From positions 256,888-320,887 of the forward strand of contig NW_001865040.1 in assembly GCF_000002865.3 (NCBI RefSeq): DNA of 64,000 nucleotides, in the 5' to 3' direction. The translations under genes were made by a program, and so were the position numbers. Origin of the DNA: Monosiga brevicollis MX1 (Eukaryota > Opisthokonta > Choanoflagellata > Craspedida > Salpingoecidae). Shown one piece after another: positions 57,190 to 64,000 of this stretch; the stretch's first letter is position 1; each line of letters opens with the position of its first letter. The notes below the pieces were generated by a model. That model had not been told where the DNA came from. It ran no database searches and saw only the letters and a program-made list of their open reading frames with translations.

Positions 57190-59515
57190 ATGATGGCAGC
57201 CATGTGGCGTGCTGCGGTTGTGGCTGTTCAGCGAAGCTGGCCGCGCTCGCGCTCGAGATGGGGGACACAAACAGGCCGACTACAGGCATTGCTCGACCGT
57301 ACTGGGTTGATGATCCGGGCCTCGAGCTCTTTTCCCGATCAAAGTGAGTGAACCAGTTTTGAAAACCTGGCCTCGTGTTGCCCTTCGACTTCAATTCAAA
57401 AGCCGGCCTGGCAGGCATCCATGTTGTGCACGAGCTTTGATGCACTCAAGCCGCTTCTTTTTAATGTACAGCCCACCTTTTACAGTTACCCTCGGTGCAG
57501 CAGCATCTTCAAAGCATCGTTGATGGTCACGCCACACTCAGCGAGCGCCTCACACAGCTGACGACAGAGGTATGATTTATGTTGGCCACGCGCCGCCTCA
57601 AATCAAAACGAGACAGAGCTGACTCGACCAAACACTGCTCTCGTGCAAACCTCCTTTTTGCGTGCCCAGAATGGTGCGCCAAATGAGATTGCCAGCATTA
57701 GTCGGCGCCTCGCCAAGGTGGCAGCCCTGACCGAAGTGATCCACGCTCGCGATAAGGCCCTTGAGGTGCGTTTGATGCGCCACAGGATACAGTCTGCTTG
57801 ACCCTATCAGCACCTGATGTGTGAGGGCCTTGTTGTATCTGCGTGCAGGCCATTGCTGAGCTCCAAGACATGCTGAAAACGGAAGAAGACTCGGAGCTGC
57901 GTGAACTAGCTGCAAGTGATTTGGCGCAAGAACAGACACAGCTGCAAGAATTGGAACAGGAGCTTCTTCAGGCCTTGGTCCCCGAAGACACGGCAGACGA
58001 AGCCAGTGCTGTGGTCGAGCTGCGGGCTGGAACCGGGGGCCGTGAGGCGGCCCTCTTTGCCCATGACCTGAAGTTAATGTATCAGGGGTACGTGCCGGCG
58101 CAGCTCGGCGTCCTCTCGGTAGAAGCCAACCAGATCCTGTAGGTGAAGCTGACCGGTCTTCTTGTTGACCGCTACTTTCATAGCTTGGCTCAGCAACAGC
58201 GTTGGTCCTTCAAGGTGCTGGATGAGCAAGCCACTGACGACGGCGGTCTACGTGTACGTGCCGGCTTTCTCGCACTTGGCTGCGCATCCCCAACACCGCT
58301 TGTGGTTGCCTTGCTGGTGACAGTTTCGGTGGCTACCACGGGTGCATTGAGCGGGAGGTGGCTCATGATTTTGCTTATGCTGCGGTACAGGAGGCCTCGC
58401 TGAGCATATCCGGCAGCGGCGTTTTTGGTATGCTCAAGTTTGAGAGCGGAGTGCATCGTGTGCAGCGCATTCCCACAACCGAAACGGCTGGGCGCATCCA
58501 CACAAGCACCGCCACCGTGGCCGTTTTGCCCGAGCCCACTGATGTTGAGGTAGAAGTCTTGGACAAGGACATCCATGTTGAGACCTATCGTGCCGGTATG
58601 CACCCTTGCACCGCTGAGCCAATCCAGCTGACAGGGACGCTCAGAACATAGCTGTCTTTGGGGACTTCCGGGTGCTTATAGCCAGGGGGGTGGGGGGCGC
58701 GAGGGGCTGACTCTTTTGTTTGGATTGACCAGGTGGTGCGGGTGGACAGCATGTCAACACCACGGATAGTGCCGTGCGCTTAACCCATCTACCGACGGGC
58801 ACTGTGGTTGCCTGCCAAACGGAGAGGAGTCAGCACAAGGTTTGTTTGCGTTCACCGGGCCTTTCCTGCTCCTCTTGATCAGCTTGAGCACATCGTATCC
58901 ACCCGCGTTGCCATTGATCAATGCGTGCTGTTTAATCGGGTGCATCACCTCGTTCAGAATAAAGCAGCAGCCATGAAGGTGCTCAAAGCCCGTATTTTTG
59001 CTCAAGTGCGTGCCAAGCAAGAAGAAGAGCGTCGGGCCGCTCGGCGCGAGCAGGTAAAGTCCTTTGGGCACCCGTTGACCGTTGCCAAGCATGGCATGAG
59101 CTGTAGTTTGTAGTATCTCACAGTATCCGCTCTGGGTGACTCGCTCTGGGTGACTCTGAGCAGATTTCCACCACGCCCGGCGAGCGCTCAGACCGAATTC
59201 GAACCTATAACATGCCTCAAGATCGTGTGACAGGTTGGTTTTGGGCACCAAGCAACCCTAGCACATGCTCATGCATATCATCCTTGTCAGCGTCCAGGCG
59301 GGTGTGAGTCCATAAAGTCCTGCGCCTCATTCTTCTCGTGCTTGCCCACAGATCATCGAATCAAGGCATCCTTGAACAACGTCGAAACGCTGCTCAAGGG
59401 CATTTCGTTGCCTGAACTGATTGTGCAGTTGCAGCAATTTGACAACAGCCAGCGACTGGCTGATCTATTTGGCGATGAAGTCCATCTCTCATCTTCAGGC
59501 TCGGAGAGCAATTGA
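57190..59515 (+). CDS. MTRF1L: Mitochondrial translation release factor, RF1 type
   Basis: It terminates organellar protein synthesis at UAA/UAG. It starts [20 protein letters not shown], a basic transit peptide. Helical exons follow ([20 protein letters not shown]), then [40 protein letters not shown] with [19 protein letters not shown] in RVQRIPTTE is the P-x-T codon-reading motif of RF1-type factors. The peptidyl-tRNA hydrolysis motif is split by an intron but reads [20 protein letters not shown] with [12 protein letters not shown]. The end is [20 protein letters not shown] plus [13 protein letters not shown]. The two-codon specificity of RF1 is expected. It could be MTRF1 rather than MTRF1L; animal mtRF1 has an altered recognition loop and this one looks standard. 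Exon limits in the 57340-58250 region are approximate. Confidence 0.92.
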
Positions 59516-59711
59516 CTCAGGCAGAGAAGCATGGGTTGAGCCGCCACCCAAAACTACTCTTTCCTTTTGGTCGCCCGTGCTTTTTTACGTTCGTTTCTAC
59601 TTTGTGAGGCCAGGGTCAGAGGACGCGGTGGAAGCATCAGAATTGATTATGATGATAACAATTGAAGGTCTTGTCAGGAAACGAAAGAAAACTAAGACGC
59701 ACTCCTACTGA

Positions 59712-60767
59712 TCATGCTGGCTCAAGATCGAGGGCGGATTTGGCGTACAGGAGGATCAAGTCGGCTGCTTGAGCTGGTCGCTGCACGAATGGGTCCATGC
59801 CTGTCTGCGCGAGCGCTTGTCTTAAACACGCGCAGCAGCACACGCGGCCTGATTCTGGCAACAAGGCTGGATCACGGGGGGGTTGGGCGCACAATCCGCA
59901 GCTAGCCGCGGTGGGCTCATGTTCTCTGCCCTGGGCCGCTGCACCGGGTGGGATGGCCTGGGCTGCATAATCCGAGTTTGCAGGCTGAAGAGCATTCGCA
60001 GCCTGAGTCAGAGTCGATTCTCGGACTGGCTCTTCGCCAAATAAAATGAGAATCGAGCCGGCCATGGGCAGCAGTCGCCACGCGGATGCAAGGACGCGGG
60101 GTGTTGCGCGCAGCAACCGACGGGCAAGGGGAAGGTGTGATTCACTTGGTGCCGGGAGACTGGATGACACGGCCATCGGCGCCGCCCGAAGGATGCGGCG
60201 CGTGGTTAGCCCGGTCAACAGATCCAGCACCGAGGTAGCGGTTGAGACGCGCGCGGCAGAGGAGAGCGAAAGTCCAACATCCAGCAGTTGCCAACCCCCA
60301 ACCAGATACTCGAGCCAGGCCTCGACGGGCAGGGCGTGCTGTTGGCCCGAGGGGCCTCGAGCAGTACTGACGCGGTCGTCGCCCAAAGCTGAAGTGTCTT
60401 GACGTCGATCGAGTAGGCGATGACCGTCCATGCCTTGCTGGAGCCAGACAAGGCATTGGCGCAAGATGCGGCGAGAACAGACGAGCAACACCGCCCAAAT
60501 GCTGCGCCAGCGACCCCAAGCTTGTTGTGTGGTTGTTCCAGCACCTCGGACAAGTGCCAGGGAGCACCAGGCCGAAGCCATGCGATGGCCCCAGCGCCAC
60601 ATACTCACGGCATCACCCAGAAGAAGAACCATCGTCGAGAGGCTCTGCGGAGAGGCGCGCCATCGTGCGAGGCGTACCAGCCGGCGAGCAAGCTCATGCA
60701 CCACCTTCTCCAGCAGCGAGTCCAGATACTCTGCCGTGAGCAGCTCAACCAGAGCGTGAGCCACCAT
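59712..60767 (-). CDS. PEX12: Peroxisome biogenesis factor 12-like
   Basis: A 351-residue frame from ATG 60767, with a possible upstream exon at about 60768-60830. The N-terminal half is helical and Trp/Leu-rich (LLTAEYLDSLLEKVVHELAR, WRSIWAVLLVCSRRILRQCL), consistent with the membrane helices of the RING peroxins. The C-terminus has a degenerate RING: CGLCAQPPRDPALLPESGRV, then CCCACLRQAL and DLILLYAKSALDL. Only one zinc site can form, since a His and further Cys of a full RING are missing, which is the state of PEX12 in the PEX2-PEX10-PEX12 export ligase for PEX5. The family match is by pattern, so PEX2 or PEX10 is less likely because their RINGs are complete. Only about 220 bases separate it from the divergent ABHD11 start. 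Confidence 0.7.
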   Translation of the reverse strand: MVAHALVELLTAEYLDSLLEKVVHELARRLVRLARWRASPQSLSTMVLLLGDAVSMWRWGHRMASAWCSLALVRGAGTTTQQAWGRWRSIWAVLLVCSRRILRQCLVWLQQGMDGHRLLDRRQDTSALGDDRVSTARGPSGQQHALPVEAWLEYLVGGWQLLDVGLSLSSAARVSTATSVLDLLTGLTTRRILRAAPMAVSSSLPAPSESHLPLARRLLRATPRVLASAWRLLPMAGSILILFGEEPVRESTLTQAANALQPANSDYAAQAIPPGAAAQGREHEPTAASCGLCAQPPRDPALLPESGRVCCCACLRQALAQTGMDPFVQRPAQAADLILLYAKSALDLEPA

Positions 60768-60985
60768 GATGTGAAACCGGCCAGAGGCCGTCCTACCCTC
60801 AGCGCGCCACGCCGCGGCTGTTCAAGCGACTTGATGGCGTTTACAAGCTGAAATGAGAAAAAAAAAATAACCGCCGCCAGCGACATCAACTTGAATATCT
60901 TCTTCATCAACTTTGAGCAAATTTGCTTCGAAACACCTTATGGGTATGAATATTTCTGCATTTTCTTTCAATTGAGAGTGTTAAT

Positions 60986-61987
60986 ATGGCTTTGCGACAC
61001 AGAACCGTGGCCCGATTCGTGCGCTCCATCTCGGGCTCGGGGCTGAGCCTTGTACGCCGCTGCAATGGGCCGGCCACCGTGAGCGGTTGTCGGCGTCTGC
61101 AGCTTGCAGCCACGCGCTACCTTCCCGATGGCACGCATGAACAGCAAATGAAAGGGGATAGCTGGAATCCAGCCATTGTTCATCAGACGGGTGCCCCGCC
61201 TGTCGTTTTCTTGCATGGCCTGTTTGGCAACCGGGCCAATTTTCGCACCATTAGCCGCCAGTTGGCCGAGGAGACTCAGCGAGACGTGTACGGGCTAGAT
61301 CTGCGGAATCATGGGGACTCGCCATGGGACAACCACATGTCCTTCGAGGCCATGGCAGACGATGTGGCGGAGACGCTGCATCGTCTCGTACAGAGCCCAG
61401 GCGGCGTGATCCTCGTGGGGCATTCGCTCGGGGGCAAGACGGCCATGGTGACTGCATTGCAAAACCCAGAGCTAGTACGCCGCCTGGTGGTTGTGGACAT
61501 TGCCCCCATCCGCTACGCGGCCATGCGACAGTCGCGGTCGGTGGCCCAGGCCATGCAGGGCGTGCCCCTGTCAGGGCCTGGAGCCCTGCGGACGCGGCAG
61601 GAGGTGGACGAGCATCTTCGCCCACTCATCCCCGAAGACGGCATCCGCCAGTTTGTACTCACCAACTTTGTCTCCGGCTCACGCCATCGTGAGGCTACCT
61701 GGCGCTGCAATGTCAAGGCATTGACTGCCGAGATGCCGTCGCTTGCTACCTTCCCGACCTTTGAGGCGACGGCAGATTTTCCCCACCCTGCCCACTTTCT
61801 CTACGGTCGACGCTCAGACTACGTGGTCGAGCGCGACGTCAAACCAGCTTTGCAGCGCCTGTTCCCACAGCACACTTTGCAAGGGTTTGACACCGGCCAT
61901 TGGGTGCATGCGGAGCAACCAGGCCCGTTCCGTGAGGCCATCGCCGACCTGGTCGCGCAGGACCATGCCGCTGCCGCCTCTGCGTGA
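60986..61987 (+). CDS. ABHD11: Alpha/beta hydrolase ABHD11
   Basis: A 333-residue intronless frame. The N-terminus MALRHRTVARFVRSISGSG is a mitochondrial transit peptide type. The core follows ABHD11: PVVFLHGLFGNRANFRTISR, DLRNHGDSPWDN and VILVGHSLGGKTAMVTAL with nucleophile S147, then RLVVVDIAPIRY. LYGRRSDYVVE supplies the acid, likely D278, and GFDTGHWVHAEQPG the His305. All three catalytic residues are present. Animal ABHD11 is a matrix hydrolase that protects the 2-oxoglutarate dehydrogenase complex; the same place of action is inferred. The frame has no break and its length is close to the animal protein. It is divergent from the PEX12-like gene. Confidence 0.93.
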   Translation: MALRHRTVARFVRSISGSGLSLVRRCNGPATVSGCRRLQLAATRYLPDGTHEQQMKGDSWNPAIVHQTGAPPVVFLHGLFGNRANFRTISRQLAEETQRDVYGLDLRNHGDSPWDNHMSFEAMADDVAETLHRLVQSPGGVILVGHSLGGKTAMVTALQNPELVRRLVVVDIAPIRYAAMRQSRSVAQAMQGVPLSGPGALRTRQEVDEHLRPLIPEDGIRQFVLTNFVSGSRHREATWRCNVKALTAEMPSLATFPTFEATADFPHPAHFLYGRRSDYVVERDVKPALQRLFPQHTLQGFDTGHWVHAEQPGPFREAIADLVAQDHAAAASA

Positions 61988-62418
61988 TGGGCTCAGCGCC
62001 AAGCGCTGCCCCTCCCATCTCCCCGTGGGCGGAACTTGATGTGTTTGAACAGAAAGCATGTGAGAGCTGCGCCTTGGTATTTGCGGGCCTTTAGGTTACC
62101 ACCCGACCGAGGGCAGAATTGTGACCTCACGTTGAAGACTCGATGAGTCGTGTAAAATTGAGCAGAACAATACTTTATCACGTGCGCACGCACATGTGAA
62201 ACACAGCGATCAACAATATCACAACGTCCGATGGTGTCAAGGGTTGGCAGTCCCGTCCTGGTGGCGCAGCCACTGCAGTGACCCGGGCCTTGATATGCCG
62301 TCATCTTCATTGACGGCTTGTGCTGTGGCGCACGGCAGCACGGCTCGGTTCAGGGAAACGTGTGTTGGTGTTCATCAGTGCATTTGTGCTATGAACCCTG
62401 TTGGGGCTCCAACGGCCG
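61988..62418. other. Convergent intergenic region ABHD11/profilin
   Basis: 3' flanks of two convergent genes. No repeat or coding signal was recognised. Confidence 0.5.
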
Positions 62419-63024
62419 CTACATCTGCATGCTGATGAGGTAGTCTGCGAAGGAAGAGACTTGGGTGAGGCAGTCAGCCGCCGATGCTGGAAAAGCATAA
62501 GTGGCGACGACGAGCGCCTTCAATGTTTTGTAGAAGACGATGCCGCAGTTGTCTGCCATGCAAAGGGCCAATACGAGTGCGTTTGGGATGAGGCGGGCCA
62601 GCCGTCTTCAATGAGCTCGTCTCAGCAGGCGGTTTGCAAAACAACTCACGCTCGCGTCCCATGATCATGGTGCCACCATCTGTGTCAAGCCAACGAGGCC
62701 AGGGCAGTGGGCAAGGAGAGGAGCACAACACCGTGAGGGCGGGACTTTCTGGTGATGCCGCTGATGAAGAAACGCATGCGTAGACCACGCACCGCGTCGC
62801 AGAAAGAGGTATCGCTTGCCACCAAAATTGATGCCACGTTCCACGAGGAGGGCTGCCACCTTCTCACTCTCAATGGCCTCGAGGATGGCCTGTGCCTCCG
62901 CTGCTGGAGCTGCCTGCAGTTTCCCTGTGGCTGCCCACAGCGTGCCATCCAACCCGTAGATGGCCGCATCCTCAATATTGTTGGTCTGGCTCAAAGCCTG
63001 AACATGATCCACCCAGCTCGCCAT
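62419..63024 (-). CDS. PFN: Profilin
   Basis: An actin-monomer-binding protein, about 133 residues, in three exons (63024-62790, about 62685-62648, and about 62599-62419). The N-terminus MASWVDHVQALSQTN gives the profilin Trp and helix; then DAAIYGLDGTLWAATGKLQA (AAIxGxDGxxWA), LLVERGINFGGKRYLFLRR and, after the splice, DGGTMIMGRE, HNCGIVFYKTLKALVVATYA, and the C-terminal helix VSSFADYLISMQM. The poly-proline-binding aromatics (Trp near the start, the second Trp in LWA, and the C-terminal Tyr) are present. The (CT)n array of 225 bases lies 88 bases upstream of the start. One frame read straight through this array gives an Arg-Glu repeat extension, which is not real. Confidence 0.92.
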
Positions 63025-63107
63025 CTCGACAAGATCCAAGAACAAACCTGAGAGGCACACACGCACCCAGGGAGATACAGACACAGGGATATACAGGCAC
63101 ACACAGG

Positions 63108-63354
<247 letters not shown>

Positions 63355-63456
63355 ATTGAAACGGCCGTTATCGCGGGAGAGCTGTCGGATCGCCGTGGTG
63401 TCGCACATGGTCCGGGTGGCGAGGCGAGGGGCAGCGGGGCAGCAACGTTTGAGATT

Positions 63457-64000
63457 ATGGATGATTTTGAAGCCTTTATGGCCGCGGTATGTTGGGATGG
63501 GCTCATGCCTGTTCCCGCCTTGCTGCTTGGCTGAGCCGTGGTGGGACACCTCACGTCTGTTTGTCTTGCACTGTATCGATCCCCCCCTATCAGCCGCTGT
63601 CGGACGAGGAGAGTCCACAGCCATGGCAGCGCCGTCACCAAGCAACCTCTAGTGCAGCCACGCGTCAACCCTACACCGCTCGCATCCCGCTCAATTTTTC
63701 GGATGAGGATGAGGATGAGGACGAGTCAGCCCTGGGGCGCGAAGACTCGGCAGCCACCGGTCGCTCCCGCTGGCTGCGACCCAAAACCAACCTGGCCGCA
63801 ACTGCCCCTGTACCCAAGACCACCGGCGTCGCTGCTCGAGGTACGTCGGCTGTCTCGGGGTACCGCTCTTGCCGTCAGCACTCGTGAATGAGCCTGATAA
63901 ACGCCGTTGCGAACAATTGCTACTCGAATCACCGCATTCGCTCGTGCGCCTTCGCATATCCTGCCCTACCCTCCATTTTCAGGATTGGGTGGTGCCTCGC
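63457..64000 (+). CDS. Unknown acidic protein, 5' part (runs off right edge)
   Basis: The start MDDFEAFMAA (63457-63486) ends at a GTATGT donor. The next exon, about 63594-63840, reads PLSDEESPQPWQRRHQ and then ARIPLNFSDEDEDEDESALG, with an acidic run and a Lys/Arg-rich end. A third exon begins at about 63984 (DWVVPR) and leaves the window. No domain is seen in this part, so it is not named. Composition suggests a disordered N-terminus, perhaps of a nuclear protein. Confidence 0.6.

Overview
The window is nuclear DNA of a unicellular eukaryote with an animal-like gene set, most likely a choanoflagellate such as Monosiga brevicollis. The genes are compact, G+C-rich and intron-rich: many introns are about 50-120 bases with GT-AG ends, and they can be placed because domain-coding exons join in frame. 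About 27 protein genes lie on both strands, with no operons. No RNA gene, CRISPR array, transposase or prokaryotic feature was found. The organism assignment is inference from gene content: an SH2 protein with tyrosine motifs, a voltage-sensing phosphatase, SNX27, BAG3-like and ANKLE2-like genes.

Layout. 1-1177 (-): FYVE protein running off the left edge. 1178-3196: (CT)n-rich divergent spacer. 3197-5134 (+): membrane protein with a tandem Y-x-H-L tail and a C-terminal SH2 domain. 5674-7431 (+): uncharacterised TPR-like gene. 7547-9689 (-): papain-type cysteine protease with a 14-nt catalytic microexon. 10167-13095 (+): SNX27. 13766-14791 (-): BAG3-like WW/BAG co-chaperone. 15430-17915 (-): SF3A3. 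18711-21857 (+): degenerate kinesin motor with coiled coil. 22388-23109 (-): CRIP-type LIM protein. 23806-26937 (-): voltage-sensing phosphatase. 27439-29237 (-): amidohydrolase. 30615-32492 (+): disordered unknown. 33308-35264 (-): U1-70K. 35766-38387 (-): unknown multi-pass membrane protein. 39029-40530 (+): acid ceramidase/NAAA-like amidase. 40743-43521 (-): kinesin-14. 43801-45135 (+): coiled-coil unknown. 45839-48248 (+): mitochondrial processing peptidase alpha. 48480-53059 (-): ANKLE2-like. 53376-54438 (+): OXNAD1. 54698-56877 (-): Rab geranylgeranyltransferase alpha. 57190-59515 (+): mitochondrial release factor. 59712-60767 (-): PEX12-like. 60986-61987 (+): ABHD11. 62419-63024 (-): profilin. 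63457-64000 (+): unknown, cut by the right edge.

Themes. Several genes serve membrane traffic and phosphoinositide signalling (FYVE protein, SNX27, voltage-sensing phosphatase, RABGGTA, PEX12). Others serve mitochondria (PMPCA, release factor, OXNAD1, ABHD11), splicing (SF3A3, U1-70K) and mitosis or the nuclear envelope (kinesin-14, ANKLE2). Dinucleotide arrays, (CT)n or (TG/CA)n, sit mainly in the intergenic gaps between divergently transcribed genes, which is the strongest non-coding pattern seen.
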